From Antarcticimicrobium sediminis (GTDB lineage: Bacteria > Pseudomonadota > Alphaproteobacteria > Rhodobacterales > Rhodobacteraceae): a DNA stretch of 64,000 nucleotides. Location: positions 144,080 through 208,079 of the forward strand of contig NZ_SMFP01000008.1 of assembly GCF_004348975.1 (NCBI RefSeq), given 5' to 3'. Under the pieces are notes generated by a model. That model was not told where the DNA came from and made no database searches. It saw only the letters and a list, made by a program, of their open reading frames with translations. The translations under genes were made by a program, and so were the position numbers. Below are positions 9,602 through 19,809 of this stretch, piece after piece (position 1 is the first letter of the stretch; each line of letters begins with the position of its first letter).

Positions 9602-11605
9602 TTACTCTGTCGCCACCCGTGGCCGCCCGCTGGCCTCGGCCGTGAGGGTCGCCTCGACGAAGACGGCGCGCGCCTCTACCTGCGCGGTGCGGATGTCGTG
9701 GGCGACGCTGACATGGACTCCTTGCGCCCCAGCGGCACGCGCGGCACGCGCGGCCTCGGCCCGCAGGGCGGCTTCAAGATGGGCCAGTGCCGCCTCCGGG
9801 TCCGGGAAATCTTCCGGCCCCGTCTCCAGATGGGCGCGAAACCGCCCTTCGGACGGCACCGTGATCGTACCGCTGCGCCGCACCGTCACCCGCCCAACCA
9901 CTGCGCCGATGGCATTGGCCACGCCCGCATGGGGTGGTAGCACCATCGTGCAGCGCAGGCGCGTGCCCACCGCCGGGTAATAACAGGCGGCCGAGGCCCC
10001 CAGCCCGATCACGTCGCAGTTTAGCCGGGCATCCAGCGCCAGCAAACCGCGATGCCCGTCCAGCCCTTTGCGCAGCAGCACATGGCGCGCCAGATCCGCC
10101 GGAGCCTGGGAAAAGCTCTCGCCCTCCTCGGAAAAAGAAGTCTCTAACAGGGCCAATACAGTCTGTTCGGTAAGCTGATCGACAATCATCCGGGCGAGCG
10201 GCTCTGCCCCGTCGGCTAGCTGCCCACCATCGCCGGTGCGCTTGCGCGCCATCAGTTCCAGCGCCACCCGCGCCGCGGTGCCGTCCCAGCTGTCGAGCTG
10301 GCCCAGTACATGGCTCGCGTCCGTCGGGGTGACGCCGGCAAGCTGCACCAGACCCCGGTTCACCAGCCGGTCCAACGCGCTCTGATCCATGCGTGTGCGC
10401 AACAATCGCGACAGCGGCAGCACCGTATCGCCCAAACGCTCCAGTAGCAGCGCCTCGCGCGGTCCCAGCCGCTCCGCCTCCATGCCGGGCACCGCGCGAG
10501 CAAAGCGGGCGTCGTGCTCGCCCGCAACCGGATTGCGCAATTGTGCCTCCAGTGTTGCAAAAACCTCTGCGCCCGTCTCTGTCGCGATCAGCGCGATAGG
10601 AAGCACGCGGCGCGGGCCAAGCGTGACGCCCCCTGCCAACCCCATGGCGCGCATCCGCACCTCGCTGTCGCCGCCCAGACCGGTGGTGCGCATCGCCACC
10701 GCTTCGACCATGGTGCGGTGCCCGCCAACCTGCGCCCCGTCCGGGTCGATCGCGGGCCGTCCGTTCCGAATCACCGCGACATCCGTGGTGGTGCCCCCGA
10801 TGTCGGACACGATGGCCTCTTGCGCGCCGGTCAACCAGCGCGCGCCCACGATCGAGGCCGCCGGTCCGCTTAGAATCGTCTCTATTGGCCGGGTTCGGGC
10901 CTGTTGCGCGCTCATCAACGCGCCATCGCCGCGCACCACCATCAGCGGCGCCGTTACCCCGATCTCGCGCAGCACATCGCTCGCGCGCCCGATCAGCCGG
11001 TCGATCATGCCAATCAACCGGGCGTTCAGCACCGCCGTCACCGCCCGTTTCGGCCCGTTCAGCCGCGCAGAAAGCTGGTGCGAACAGGTGACTGGGCGGC
11101 CGGTTCGCTCGGAAATGATCTGCGCGACGGCCTGTTCATGCGCTGGGTTGCGGGTGGCGAACAGCCCGGCAACGGCATATCCGGAAATGCCGGATTCAGT
11201 CTCTAAAAATTCATTCAGAGTCGCAACATCCAAGGGCGCGGCCTCGGTTCCGGCGTGGCTGTGCCCGCCCGCGATGACACATGCGGGATCTCCCGCCAGT
11301 GCCTCGCGCAGGTCGGGGCGTTCGGGGTCCGTGGGGCGAAACCCGACAAGGATCAGCGCCACGCGCCCGCCTTGGCCTTCGACCAGCGCATTGGTGGCCA
11401 ATGTGGTCGACAGCGCGGCCAGCCCGATGTCGCCCGGGCCCACCCCGGCCTCGGCCAGAACCGCGCGCACCGCCGCGCCGACCCCCAGCGCCAGATCGTG
11501 GCGGGTGGTCAGGGCCTTGGCACTTGCCACGACGACGGCCTCGTCGCGGATCAGCACCGCATCGGTATAGGTTCCGCCCGTATCCACACCCAACGCCAGC
11601 GCCAT
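9602..11605 (-). CDS. Hydantoinase/oxoprolinase family protein (HyuA-like)
   Basis: A 667-residue protein with the actin/ASKHA-like fold of ATP-dependent hydantoinases, 5-oxoprolinases and acetone carboxylase subunits. Motifs are LGVDTGGTYTDAVL at the N-terminus (phosphate-binding), STTLATNALVEGQGG, SGPAASIVGARWLTG, and the second phosphate motif SDIGGTTTDVAVI near residue 270. Strong GGAGG upstream of the ATG. These enzymes usually need a HyuB-type partner, often the next gene; none is seen in this window, so the substrate and activity stay open. It lies 74 bp downstream of queG on the same strand and ends against the petC terminator. Confidence 0.88.
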   Translation of the reverse strand: MALALGVDTGGTYTDAVLIRDEAVVVASAKALTTRHDLALGVGAAVRAVLAEAGVGPGDIGLAALSTTLATNALVEGQGGRVALILVGFRPTDPERPDLREALAGDPACVIAGGHSHAGTEAAPLDVATLNEFLETESGISGYAVAGLFATRNPAHEQAVAQIISERTGRPVTCSHQLSARLNGPKRAVTAVLNARLIGMIDRLIGRASDVLREIGVTAPLMVVRGDGALMSAQQARTRPIETILSGPAASIVGARWLTGAQEAIVSDIGGTTTDVAVIRNGRPAIDPDGAQVGGHRTMVEAVAMRTTGLGGDSEVRMRAMGLAGGVTLGPRRVLPIALIATETGAEVFATLEAQLRNPVAGEHDARFARAVPGMEAERLGPREALLLERLGDTVLPLSRLLRTRMDQSALDRLVNRGLVQLAGVTPTDASHVLGQLDSWDGTAARVALELMARKRTGDGGQLADGAEPLARMIVDQLTEQTVLALLETSFSEEGESFSQAPADLARHVLLRKGLDGHRGLLALDARLNCDVIGLGASAACYYPAVGTRLRCTMVLPPHAGVANAIGAVVGRVTVRRSGTITVPSEGRFRAHLETGPEDFPDPEAALAHLEAALRAEAARAARAAGAQGVHVSVAHDIRTAQVEARAVFVEATLTAEASGRPRVATE

Positions 11606-11679
11606 GCCAGATCCTCCAATGTTTGTCTCTGAATTCGATCTCTAAACGGGGCGTTCGCGCTGCGTCGCGCCCGTTTGCG

Positions 11680-12792
11680 TCATCGCGCAAGCCGTCGTGC
11701 CGCCCACTGCGCGGCGTCGGCCACCGCCGCGTCAGGATCGCCCATCAGGCCCTGCGCGACCTCGGTCAATGCCACATCCCCCGAATTGCCAATGGCATAA
11801 AGCACATTGCGCACAAACCGGTCGCGGCCGATCCGTTTGACCGGGCTGCCGGAAAACAGCGCCCGGAATGCGGCATCATCCAACTGCGCCAGGTCTGCCA
11901 GGCGTGGGGCTTCCAACTCTGCCCGCGCGGCATAGCGTATGTCGCTGGCGGCGACCGCGAATTTGTTCCACGGGCAGGCGGCCAGACAATCGTCACAGCC
12001 ATAGATCCGGTTGCCGAGCTTTTCGCGCAGATCTTCCGCCACCGGTCCGTGATGTTCGATCGTAAGATACGAAATACAGCGCCGCGCATCGAGCCGATAG
12101 GGCGCCGGAAAGGCATCGGTCGGACAGGCCGTCAGACAGGCCCGACATGATCCGCAATTGTCCTGTTCCGGCGCATCCACCGGCAGTTCCAGCGTTGTAA
12201 AAATAGACCCTAAAAAGGCCCAGTTGCCAAAATCCCGACTGACAAGATTGGTGTGCTTGCCTTGCCAGCCCAGCCCGGCGGCCTGCGCCAGCGCCTTTTC
12301 CGGCACCGGGGCGGTATCGACAAAGACCTTGACCTCTGGCCGCGCGTCGCCGCCTTGGGGCAGGGGGCTCCACTTGCCGGTCGTGCTGTCGCGGTTGCCG
12401 CCCTTTTCCACAGTGTCTATTAGCCAGCGCGCCAACCGCTTGAGCCGTTTCTTGACGATGTCATGATAATCGCGGTTCTGCGCATAGACCGAGATCGCGC
12501 CGCGATCGCGCAGACCCAAAACCGCTGTCGGATCATGTCCGGGCGTATAACTTTCGGCAAGCATCAGGACCGAGCGCGCCTCGGGCCAGAGCGCATGCGG
12601 ATCGCCGCGCCAGTGCATCCGCTCTTCCATCCAGCCCATTTGCCCATGATACCCGGCCTCGACAAAACGGGCGAGCCGCGCGGGCACCTCGGGCACGTCC
12701 CAAGGGCGGCAGATCCGCGCCGCGACGAATCCCTCTTCCCGCGCCTGCGCCAGCAAGCGGGCTTTCACCTCATATGTCGGATCATGTTCCAA
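11680..12792 (-). CDS. queG: Epoxyqueuosine reductase QueG
   Basis: A cobalamin- and iron-sulfur-dependent enzyme doing the last step of queuosine synthesis on tRNA. The ferredoxin-like region has two 4Fe-4S motifs: [12 protein letters not shown] followed by a later cysteine in DARRCISYL, and [11 protein letters not shown]. Other family blocks are [14 protein letters not shown] and [23 protein letters not shown]. The C-terminus has HEAT-like helices. The frame stays open upstream, but TTG at 12792 has GAGGTG a few bases before it and gives 370 residues; GTG at 12768 (362 residues) is also possible. Divergent from the epimerase-like gene at 12913, leaving a 120-bp shared promoter gap. Confidence 0.92.
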   Translation of the reverse strand: MEHDPTYEVKARLLAQAREEGFVAARICRPWDVPEVPARLARFVEAGYHGQMGWMEERMHWRGDPHALWPEARSVLMLAESYTPGHDPTAVLGLRDRGAISVYAQNRDYHDIVKKRLKRLARWLIDTVEKGGNRDSTTGKWSPLPQGGDARPEVKVFVDTAPVPEKALAQAAGLGWQGKHTNLVSRDFGNWAFLGSIFTTLELPVDAPEQDNCGSCRACLTACPTDAFPAPYRLDARRCISYLTIEHHGPVAEDLREKLGNRIYGCDDCLAACPWNKFAVAASDIRYAARAELEAPRLADLAQLDDAAFRALFSGSPVKRIGRDRFVRNVLYAIGNSGDVALTEVAQGLMGDPDAAVADAAQWAARRLAR

Positions 12793-12912
12793 GCTCACCT
12801 CGTCGGGATCGGGCGCACCGCGTGTCGCGCCAAAAGGGCCCAGTGCGCGGTGAAAATCAACCCCCCGCGCCGGGGCTTGCAAGCGGCCCCCGTGCCACGC
12901 ATCTAGGGGGGT

Positions 12913-13776
12913 ATGAGCAACACGCTTCTTTGTCTTGGCGCGGGATACTGCGCGCGCGCGCTGGCGCGTCACCCCCTGATGGCGCAGGGCTGGCGCATTC
13001 GTGGCACCACGCGGAGCGGGGAAAACGCCGCCGCGCTGGCCCGGCTGGGGATCGAGCCGTTGATCTGGTCCGGCACGGACCCGCTGCCGGCGCTGCGAGA
13101 GGCCAGCCATCTTCTGATTTCCGCATCCCCGGGACAAGAGGGCGATCCGGTGCTGGCCGCGCTGGGGGATGAGATTTCGCGCGTTGCCCCGCGCCTGACA
13201 TGGGTTGGTTATCTCTCCACCACCGGGGTCTATGGCGACCATCACGGCGGCTGGGTCGATGAGCAAACCCCGCTCGTCCCGTCCACCGCGCGTGGCAAGA
13301 TGCGGGTGCGGGCCGAGGCGCAATGGGCTGCCGTCCCGAATCTGGCGCTGCATATCTTTCGCCTCGCCGGGATCTATGGCCTCGGACGTGGCCCCTTTGC
13401 CAAGGTTCGCGCCGGCACCGCGCGCCGTATCGTCAAGCCGGGACAGGTGTTCAGCCGCGCCCATGTGGACGATATCGCGCAGGTGCTCGCCGCCTCCATC
13501 GCGCATCCCGACCCTGGCGCGATCTATAACGTCTGCGATGATGACCCGGCCCCGCCCGAGGACGTGATCGCCGAGGCCGCCCGCCTGCTGGGGCAGGAGA
13601 TCCCCCAGGAGGAGCGGTTCGAGACCGCCGAAATGTCCGACATGGCGCGCAGCTTTTATGCCGAGAACAAGCGGGTTAGAAATGAGCGGATCAAGCGCGA
13701 TCTGGCTGTGCGCCTGCTGTACCCAAGCTACCGCGAGGGGTTGGCGGCCCTGCTTGCGCAGGAGCAAACCGGATGA
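12913..13776 (+). CDS. NAD(P)-dependent epimerase/dehydratase-like protein (YeeZ type)
   Basis: A 287-residue single-domain Rossmann protein of the extended/atypical SDR class. It begins with an altered dinucleotide motif, [17 protein letters not shown] (GxGYxA instead of GxxGxxG), as in YeeZ-like proteins. Other blocks are [21 protein letters not shown] (active-site Ser-Thr and a Tyr region), [14 protein letters not shown] and [17 protein letters not shown]. The substrate is unknown; relatives are often annotated NAD(P)-binding or epimerase. The stop overlaps the ATG of exoD by four bases (ATGA), so the two are translationally coupled. Confidence 0.85.
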   Translation: MSNTLLCLGAGYCARALARHPLMAQGWRIRGTTRSGENAAALARLGIEPLIWSGTDPLPALREASHLLISASPGQEGDPVLAALGDEISRVAPRLTWVGYLSTTGVYGDHHGGWVDEQTPLVPSTARGKMRVRAEAQWAAVPNLALHIFRLAGIYGLGRGPFAKVRAGTARRIVKPGQVFSRAHVDDIAQVLAASIAHPDPGAIYNVCDDDPAPPEDVIAEAARLLGQEIPQEERFETAEMSDMARSFYAENKRVRNERIKRDLAVRLLYPSYREGLAALLAQEQTG

Positions 13777-14357
13777 GCAGCGCGGGCCAGCCCCGCAGCC
13801 TGACCGGCCTGCTCGATGCGCTGGACGCGGCCGCGACCGGCCCCAGCGTCAGCGTGGCTGACGTGCTCACCCATGTGGGCGAGCGATCCTTCACCCCGGT
13901 AATCCTGGCCGTTGCGCTGCTGTTGGTCTCGCCCGCCTCGGGCATTCCCGGTGTGCCGACGCTCTCGGCGTTTTTGATCGTGCTGGTGGGGGTTCAGGGT
14001 CTGGCGAGGCGGCGGCATCTGTGGCTGCCTGGCGTACTGATGCGCCGACAGATCGGGTCCGAGCGGTTCCGCAGCGCGATTGGCTGGCTGCGCCGCCCGG
14101 CGGGCTGGATCGACCGGCATTCCCACGCCCGCCTGCGCGGGCTGACATGGGGGCCGGCGCGGCTGGTGGCCTTTACGCTTTGCGTGGTGATCCCGATGAT
14201 GTGGCCGGCGCTGGAACTGGTGCCCTTTGTCACCTCCATCGGCGCGGGGGCGGTGGCGCTGATCGCCTTTGGCCTGCTCACCCGAGACGGGCTTTATGTG
14301 CTGCTGGGCTATGTCATGTGCGGCGCCGGGGTGGCGGCGGTCATGGCGCTGGTGTGA
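13773..14357 (+). CDS. exoD: ExoD-family membrane protein
   Basis: A 194-residue inner-membrane protein of the exopolysaccharide-synthesis ExoD family. The N-terminal cytoplasmic helix ([15 protein letters not shown]) is followed by [40 protein letters not shown], a hydrophobic hairpin with a conserved Gly/Pro turn, then [13 protein letters not shown] and two or three more membrane segments after 130. ExoD was linked to exopolysaccharide production and alkali tolerance in rhizobia; its biochemical role is unclear. Translationally coupled to the upstream epimerase-like gene and convergent with dxs, 23 bp away. Confidence 0.85.
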   Translation: MSSAGQPRSLTGLLDALDAAATGPSVSVADVLTHVGERSFTPVILAVALLLVSPASGIPGVPTLSAFLIVLVGVQGLARRRHLWLPGVLMRRQIGSERFRSAIGWLRRPAGWIDRHSHARLRGLTWGPARLVAFTLCVVIPMMWPALELVPFVTSIGAGAVALIAFGLLTRDGLYVLLGYVMCGAGVAAVMALV

Positions 14358-14380
14358 GGCGCTGACGCCCGGTCGCCGCC

Positions 14381-16309
14381 TTACGCTCGCTTGCCCGCGA
14401 TCGAGGCCACGCCCAGAACCTCCAGCACCTTGGCTTCGATCTGCGCCGCGTTCATCCCGGCCACCGCATACATGTCTTCGGGGCTGGATTGGTCGATAAA
14501 GATATCCGGCAGCACCATGGAGCGGAATTTCAACCCGGTGTCGAACACGCCCTCTTCGGCCAAAAGCTGCGCCACATGGCTGCCAAAGCCGCCGACCGCA
14601 CCTTCCTCTATGGTGATCAACGCTTCATGCTCGGCGGCCAGCGACAGGATCAGATCTCGATCCAGCGGCTTGGCGAATCGGGCATCGGCCACGCTCGGCG
14701 CGATTCCCCGTGCCGCCAGCGCCTCGGCGGCCTTCTGAACCTCGGCCAGCCGGGTGCCAAAGGACAGCAGCGCCACGCGGCTGCCCTCGCGGATCATCCG
14801 GCCCTTGCCGATCTCCAGCACCTCGCCGCGCTCGGGCAGCTCCACCCCGACACCTTCGCCACGTGGATAGCGAAAGGCGATCGGCCCTGAATCATGGGCG
14901 ACGGCGGTGGCGATCATGTGCTTCAGCTCGGCCTCGTCGGCGGCGGCCATCACCACCATGCCCGGCAGATTGGCCAGAAAGGCGACATCGAACGCCCCGG
15001 CATGGGTGGCGCCATCGGCCCCGACCAACCCGGCCCGGTCGATGGCAAACCGCACCGGCAACCGCTGGATCGCGACGTCATGCACCACCTGATCATAGCC
15101 GCGCTGCAAGAACGTCGAATACATGGTGCAAAAGGGCTTCATCCCGCCCGCTGCCAGCGCGGCGGAAAACGTCACCCCGTGCTGCTCGGCAATCCCGACA
15201 TCGAAACAGCGCGACGGATAGCGTTCCGCAAACAGGTTCAGCCCGGTGCCATCCGGCATTGCCGCCGTCACCGCCACGATCTTGTCGTCGCGCGCGGCCT
15301 CGTCCACCAACGTCTCACCGAAAACCGAGGTATAGCTGGGCGCGTTCGACGGCGTCTTTTTCTGCACACCGGTCACAACGTCGAATTTGGCGGTCGCGTG
15401 GCCCTTGTCGCGCGCTGCTTCTGCCGGCGCGTAGCCCTTGCCCTTTTTGGTCAGCGCATGGATCAGGATCGGCCCGGTGCCGCGTGCTTTGACCATGCGC
15501 AGGATCGGCAGGATCTGGTGCAGGTCATGGCCGTCGATCGGCCCGATATAGGAAAACCCCATCTCCTCGAACAAGGTGCCGCCCATCGCCATGCCTTTAA
15601 GCATGTCCTTGGCGCGCTTGGCCCCCTCGCGGAACGGTCCGGGCAGCAGCGACACCGCGCCTTTGGCCGCCGCTTTCAGCTCTTGAAACGGTTCTTCTGC
15701 ATAAAGGCGCGACAGATAGGACGACAGCGCGCCAACCGGGGGCGCGATGCTCATCTCGTTGTCGTTCAGGATGACGATCATGCGCTTTTTCAGATGCCCG
15801 GCGTTGTTCATCGCCTCGAAGGCCATGCCGGCGCTCATCGCGCCATCCCCGATCACGGCAATCGCATCGCCCAGCCCCTCGGGCACCACGCCGCCCAGAT
15901 CGCGCGCCACGGCAAAGCCCAGCGCGGCACTGATCGAGGTCGAACTATGCGCCGCCCCGAACGGGTCATAGGGGCTTTCGCTGCGTTTGGTGAAGCCGCT
16001 CAGCCCGTTTTTCTGCCGCAGGGTGCGGATGCGGTCGCGCCGCCCGGTCAAGATCTTGTGCGGGTAACATTGGTGCCCGACGTCCCAGATCACCTTGTCG
16101 CGCGGGGTATCGAACACCGCGTGCAGCGCCACGGTCAACTCGACCACGCCCAGCCCGGCGCCCAGATGGCCGCCGGTCTCGCTGACCGCCGAGATGGTCT
16201 CGGCGCGCAGCTCCGCGGCCAGCTGGATCAGCTGGTTGTCGCTCAGCCGCTTCAGGTCTGCCGGGCTATGGATCTCGTCCAGCAGCGGTGTATTCGGTCG
16301 GTTTGACAT
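14381..16309 (-). CDS. dxs: 1-deoxy-D-xylulose-5-phosphate synthase
   Basis: A 642-residue TPP-dependent enzyme condensing pyruvate and glyceraldehyde-3-phosphate in the first step of the MEP isoprenoid pathway. Signatures are [32 protein letters not shown], the TPP motif beginning [20 protein letters not shown], the catalytic-base region [17 protein letters not shown] and a C-terminal transketolase-like domain. ATG at 16309 is used because the family N-terminus ([19 protein letters not shown]) starts there and GAGG lies upstream, although the frame is open further. It is the last gene of the deacetylase-like/xseB/ispA/dxs cluster, 25 bp after ispA. Confidence 0.97.
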   Translation of the reverse strand: MSNRPNTPLLDEIHSPADLKRLSDNQLIQLAAELRAETISAVSETGGHLGAGLGVVELTVALHAVFDTPRDKVIWDVGHQCYPHKILTGRRDRIRTLRQKNGLSGFTKRSESPYDPFGAAHSSTSISAALGFAVARDLGGVVPEGLGDAIAVIGDGAMSAGMAFEAMNNAGHLKKRMIVILNDNEMSIAPPVGALSSYLSRLYAEEPFQELKAAAKGAVSLLPGPFREGAKRAKDMLKGMAMGGTLFEEMGFSYIGPIDGHDLHQILPILRMVKARGTGPILIHALTKKGKGYAPAEAARDKGHATAKFDVVTGVQKKTPSNAPSYTSVFGETLVDEAARDDKIVAVTAAMPDGTGLNLFAERYPSRCFDVGIAEQHGVTFSAALAAGGMKPFCTMYSTFLQRGYDQVVHDVAIQRLPVRFAIDRAGLVGADGATHAGAFDVAFLANLPGMVVMAAADEAELKHMIATAVAHDSGPIAFRYPRGEGVGVELPERGEVLEIGKGRMIREGSRVALLSFGTRLAEVQKAAEALAARGIAPSVADARFAKPLDRDLILSLAAEHEALITIEEGAVGGFGSHVAQLLAEEGVFDTGLKFRSMVLPDIFIDQSSPEDMYAVAGMNAAQIEAKVLEVLGVASIAGKRA

Positions 16310-16334
16310 CTGCGCCTCCTCCGGCAGCAGGGGT

Positions 16335-17201
16335 TTAGCTGTCGCGCGAGATAACGAAGCGCGCAGCCTCCCGCAAGGCATCGGCCCGCAGGCCATAAGG
16401 GTCAAGCGCGGCTTCGGCCTTGGCCACCAATTCATTCGCGCGCGCCCGGGCGCCCTCCAGCCCCAGCAGCGAGACAAAGGTCGCCTTGCCCGCCTCGGCA
16501 TCCTTGCGCAGGCGTTTGCCGGCCTTTTCCATGTCACCCTCTTCATCAAGGATGTCGTCGGCGATTTGAAAAGCAAGGCCCAGCGCGCTTGCGTATCGGG
16601 CAAGCGGCGCGATCTCGGCCCCGGCAAGCCGGGCCCCCGCGCAGGCCGCCCATCCGATCAGCGCCCCGGTCTTGCCCGCCTGCAACCGGGTGATCTGTGC
16701 CAGTGTCAGCGGCTCGGGGGCCTGTTCGGCGGCCATGTCCAGCGCCTGACCCAGCACCATGCCCTGCGCCCCCGAGGCGCGCGCGAGGCTCAGCGCCAGA
16801 TCGGCCCGCACCGATGCGGGGCCGCAGTCGGGATGCGCCGCCAGCTCAAAGGCCAGCGCCTGCAAGGCATCCCCGGCCAGAACCGCCGTGCCCTCGTCCC
16901 AGCGCCGATGCACCGTGGCGCGCCCCCGGCGCAGATCGTCGTCATCCATGCAGGGCAGGTCGTCATGCACCAGACTATAGGCATGCAGCGCCTCGATCGC
17001 CGTCGCGGGCCAGATCGACCGATCCGGGGCCACCTCGTGCAGCCGCGCGCTCTCCAGCACCAGAAAGCCGCGCAGCCGCTTGCCGCCCTCGGTGGCATAG
17101 GCCATGGCCTGCGTCACCGGCAGCGGATCGGCCCCGGCCAATACGTGATCAAAATGCGCCTGGATGCGCGCGGCATCCTCGGCCAGCCGCCTGGCAAACA
17201 T
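16335..17201 (-). CDS. ispA: Polyprenyl synthetase (farnesyl/geranyl diphosphate synthase)
   Basis: A 288-residue cytosolic trans-prenyltransferase building C15 (or C20) allylic diphosphates from IPP and DMAPP. It has the first aspartate-rich motif [18 protein letters not shown], the second [13 protein letters not shown], and the substrate-binding GGKRLRGFL. The two residues between the Asp pairs of the first motif (Pro-Cys) and upstream aromatic spacing resemble bacterial FPP synthases; chain length is inference. The ATG abuts the xseB stop (TAA-ATG), so the genes are almost certainly cotranscribed. dxs follows. Confidence 0.95.
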   Translation of the reverse strand: MFARRLAEDAARIQAHFDHVLAGADPLPVTQAMAYATEGGKRLRGFLVLESARLHEVAPDRSIWPATAIEALHAYSLVHDDLPCMDDDDLRRGRATVHRRWDEGTAVLAGDALQALAFELAAHPDCGPASVRADLALSLARASGAQGMVLGQALDMAAEQAPEPLTLAQITRLQAGKTGALIGWAACAGARLAGAEIAPLARYASALGLAFQIADDILDEEGDMEKAGKRLRKDAEAGKATFVSLLGLEGARARANELVAKAEAALDPYGLRADALREAARFVISRDS

Positions 17202-17456
17202 TTACGCGCCTTCGACCGGCTTGGTCCCCGTCGGGTTGCCCTCGCCATCCAGCGTGATTGCCGCGACCTTTTCCTCGGCGCGCTTCAACTCGTCCTCGCA
17301 GCGTTTCTTCAGCTTGGCGCCGCGGTCATACAGCGCGATCGATTCCTCCAGCGCGACATCGCCGCGCTCCAGCCGGTCAACCACCGACTCCAGCTCTTTC
17401 ATCGCCTGTTCAAAGCTCATCTTTTCGACGGGGGTGCTCGGGGGGGTGTCAGTCAT
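17202..17456 (-). CDS. xseB: Exodeoxyribonuclease VII small subunit
   Basis: An 84-residue protein with the XseB signature MSFEQAMKELESVVDRLERG, ALEESIALYDRG and KKRCEDELKRAEEKV, two antiparallel helices that bind the large subunit XseA. ExoVII degrades single-stranded DNA in the cytoplasm. The longer N-terminal lead (MTDTPPSTPVEK) is common in alphaproteobacteria. Its ATG overlaps the stop of the upstream deacetylase-like gene (ATGA) and its stop abuts ispA, the usual arrangement in this order. xseA is not in the window. Confidence 0.95.
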   Translation of the reverse strand: MTDTPPSTPVEKMSFEQAMKELESVVDRLERGDVALEESIALYDRGAKLKKRCEDELKRAEEKVAAITLDGEGNPTGTKPVEGA

Positions 17457-18391
17457 GTCGCGGCCTTTATCAATTCTTCCACATGGCGCCTTGCCAGTCT
17501 GGCAAGCGTGTTCAGATCATACCCGCCTTCAAGAGTCGAGACGATGCGCCCGCCACAAAGCTCATCCGCCAAGGCGCACAGATGCGCGCTAAGCCAGCTG
17601 TAATCCTCGTCTTCCCATTCCAGCTGGGCCAGCGGGTCGTTGGCATGGGCGTCGAACCCGGCCGAGATCACGATCAGATCAGGCCGGAACGCGCGCAGCC
17701 GCTCGGTGGCGGCCCCGCCCCAGACGGCGCGCATCTCGGCGCTGCCGCTGCCCGGCGGCAACGGCAGGTTCAGCACGTTATTGTGTCCGCCGGTCTCATC
17801 CGCCGCGCCGGTGCCGGGCCAAAGCGGCACCTGCTGGGAGGTAATCACCAGCGCGCGCGGCTCACCGCTCAGCAGTTCCTGCGAGCCATTGCCGTGATGC
17901 ACGTCGAAATCCACGATGGCGACGCGCGCCAGCCGGTGATGGTCCAACGCATATTGCGCCGCCAGCGCGGCGGTCCCGAACAGGCAAAACCCCATCGGTT
18001 TCTCGGCCTCGGCGTGATGCCCCGGCGGGCGGGTGGCGCAGAACGCGTTGCCGACCTCGCCAGCCAACACCATGTCAACCGCCCGCAGCGCCGCGCCGAC
18101 CCCGCGATAGGCGGCATTCAGCGATCCGGGCGACATCCAGGTGTCCTCGTCCAGCTGCAAAAGCCTTGGCTCGGCCCCCTCTTCGGGCAGCTTTTCGCGC
18201 AATTCGTCCAGATAGGATTTCGGATGCAGCCGCAGAATATCGTCGTCCGCCGCCAGCGGCGCGCGCACCCGCAACAGGTCCAAAGGCTCCAGCGCGGCCA
18301 GCACATGCTCAAGCCGCGCTACCTGCTCGGCGTGGCCTTCCGGGGTTTCATGCCGCAGACAGTCGGCGTGGGTGATCAATGCGGTGGTCAT
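17453..18391 (-). CDS. Histone-deacetylase-like amidohydrolase
   Basis: A 312-residue zinc hydrolase of the arginase/deacetylase superfamily (bacterial HDAC-like, class II type). Characteristic blocks are ATRPPGHHAEAEKPMGFCLF with the tandem active-site histidines, VDFDVHHGNGSQE with zinc-binding Asp and His, ISAGFDAHANDPLAQLEW with the second zinc Asp, and LEGGYDLNTLA near the end. Bacterial members act on acetylpolyamines or other N-acyl amines; which one here is unknown. ATG at 18391 starts MTTALITHADCLRHETPEGH, the family N-terminus. The stop overlaps the xseB ATG. Confidence 0.92.
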   Translation of the reverse strand: MTTALITHADCLRHETPEGHAEQVARLEHVLAALEPLDLLRVRAPLAADDDILRLHPKSYLDELREKLPEEGAEPRLLQLDEDTWMSPGSLNAAYRGVGAALRAVDMVLAGEVGNAFCATRPPGHHAEAEKPMGFCLFGTAALAAQYALDHHRLARVAIVDFDVHHGNGSQELLSGEPRALVITSQQVPLWPGTGAADETGGHNNVLNLPLPPGSGSAEMRAVWGGAATERLRAFRPDLIVISAGFDAHANDPLAQLEWEDEDYSWLSAHLCALADELCGGRIVSTLEGGYDLNTLARLARRHVEELIKAAT

Positions 18392-18424
18392 CAAGGCTCC
18401 CAAGGGTACGCGCGATCCGGCGCC

Positions 18425-18460
18425 CTTTTTCTGGCGGAAAATACTCTCGCCGAAGGCGAA
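18425..18460 (-). repeat. Dispersed intergenic motif, copy A
   Basis: Read on the minus strand: a small hairpin (TCGCC-TTC-GGCGA, 18447-18459) followed at once by GAGTATTTT (18446-18438) and, after CCGCCAG, AAAAAGG. It lies in the 96-bp gap between petR and the deacetylase-like gene. Similar arrangements occur at 20758-20780, 28918-28955 and 54270-54316. Confidence 0.55.
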
Positions 18461-18487
18461 ACGGGCCACCCAGCGGCACCGTGACGC

Positions 18488-19189
18488 TCAGTCCGGCGCC
18501 AGCATATAGCCCGCGCCGCGCACGGTCTGCAAATAGCGCGGCTGTTTCGGGTCGGGCTCGATCTTGCGCCGCAACCGCGTGATCTGCACATCCACCGCGC
18601 GTTCCTGTGCCTGCCCCCGGTCGCGGCCCAGATCCTCGACCAGCTTGGCCCGGTTCACCGGCTCGCCGGGGCAGGCGGAAAAGATCCGCATCAATTGACT
18701 TTCGGTGGCGGTCAGGCGCACCAGTTGATCCCCTCGCCACATCTCGCTGCGTTCGATGTCATAGCGGATCGGACCCAGATGCAGGATCTTGGGCACCGTC
18801 TGCGCCACCGGCGTGTCGGGCATCCGCCGCAGGATCGCGTTGATCCGCAACAGCAGCTCCTTGGGCTCGAAGGGCTTGGCAAGATAGTCGTCGGCGCCCG
18901 CTTCCAGCCCGGCGATACGATGCTCGGTCTCGCCGCGCGCGGTCAGCAGCAGGATCGGCGTGGTGATGGTGTCGCGCAGCGATCGGGTCAGGCTGACCCC
19001 ATCCTCGCCCGGCATCATCACATCCATCACGATCAGGTCAAACTCCAACCCCGCCAGCACCCGGCGCGCATGCGCCGCATCGCGGGCAGTGCTGACCAGA
19101 AACCCGTGCCGCATCAGAAATTTGCGCAGCAGATCCCGGATCCGCTCATCGTCGTCCACGATCAACAGGTGTGCGTCCATCCGGCTCAT
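18488..19189 (-). CDS. petR: OmpR-family response regulator (PetR-like)
   Basis: A 233-residue two-component regulator. The receiver domain (about 7-120) has the acidic pocket IVDDDERIRDLL, the phosphoacceptor Asp in LIVMDVMMPGEDG, LLLTARGE (switch Thr) and YLAKPFEPKELLLRI (Lys). The C-terminal winged helix (about 135-230) shows RLTATESQLMRIF and VDVQITRLRRKIEPDP. In Rhodobacter capsulatus the petR/petP pair was described next to petABC and needed for its expression; here it lies about 9 kb away on the other strand. No histidine kinase is adjacent. It overlaps the upstream MarR-type gene by four bases. Confidence 0.88.
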   Translation of the reverse strand: MSRMDAHLLIVDDDERIRDLLRKFLMRHGFLVSTARDAAHARRVLAGLEFDLIVMDVMMPGEDGVSLTRSLRDTITTPILLLTARGETEHRIAGLEAGADDYLAKPFEPKELLLRINAILRRMPDTPVAQTVPKILHLGPIRYDIERSEMWRGDQLVRLTATESQLMRIFSACPGEPVNRAKLVEDLGRDRGQAQERAVDVQITRLRRKIEPDPKQPRYLQTVRGAGYMLAPD

Positions 19190-19698
19190 CCCGCGCTGTC
19201 CCGCAGGCGCGCATAGCTGCGGCGCATATCGGTATCCATCATCGCCTCCAGCACCTTGCGAAATCCGGCCACCGCCTCGGGTCCGGTGTCGCGAAAGGCG
19301 GCGCGCATCCGGGCGCGCTGGGCGTCGGACAGCTTCGATTCCAGCTCATGACCCGCCTCGGTCAGGTAGAGATGACGCTCACGCTTGTCCAGATTCCCGA
19401 CCCGGCTTTCGACCAGCCCGTCGGCGATCAGCGTGCGCAGCACCCGGTTCAGCGACTGTTTTGTGACGCCAAGGATCGTCAGCAGGTTGTTCACCGTGGT
19501 GCCCGGCGCGCGGTTGATGAAGTGGATCGCCCGGTGATGCGCCCGGCCATAGGACATATCGGCCAGAATGCGATCCGGGTCGGCGGTAAAGCCGCGATAG
19601 GCAAAGAACATCGCCTCGATGCCCTGACGCAGTTGCTCGTCGGTGAGGAACAGCAGGCTTTCACCGCTGTGGATCTGCGCCGTGCGCCCTGCCGTCAT
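19186..19698 (-). CDS. petP: MarR-family transcriptional regulator (PetP-like)
   Basis: A 170-residue winged-helix regulator. The MarR core includes GRAHHRAIHFINRAPGTTVNNLL, ILGVTKQSLNRVLRTLIADG (recognition helix) and the wing DKRERHLYLTEAGHELE. ATG at 19698 has AAGGA upstream; the frame is open for 74 more codons, but those look non-coding and would overlap the ilvE promoter and start. The stop overlaps the petR ATG (ATGA), matching the petP-petR arrangement of Rhodobacter. A palindrome about 110 bp upstream, between petP and ilvE, is a candidate operator. Ligand unknown. Confidence 0.85.
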   Translation of the reverse strand: MTAGRTAQIHSGESLLFLTDEQLRQGIEAMFFAYRGFTADPDRILADMSYGRAHHRAIHFINRAPGTTVNNLLTILGVTKQSLNRVLRTLIADGLVESRVGNLDKRERHLYLTEAGHELESKLSDAQRARMRAAFRDTGPEAVAGFRKVLEAMMDTDMRRSYARLRDSAG

Positions 19699-19809
19699 TG
19701 GTTTTCCATCCTTGTTGCGGGCCCCGGTGTTGGCCTGCTCCGACTTTACGTCAGTCTTATTGACATTCCAAGACCGAACCGATATCGAATCGCATCTTTC
19801 GCGCAACTT

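Noticed and set aside
12793-13767. Upstream open extension of queG (total 695 residues)
   Set aside because: It runs antisense through a convincing epimerase-like gene and carries no QueG similarity; a start near 12792 with a GAGG-type site gives the normal length.
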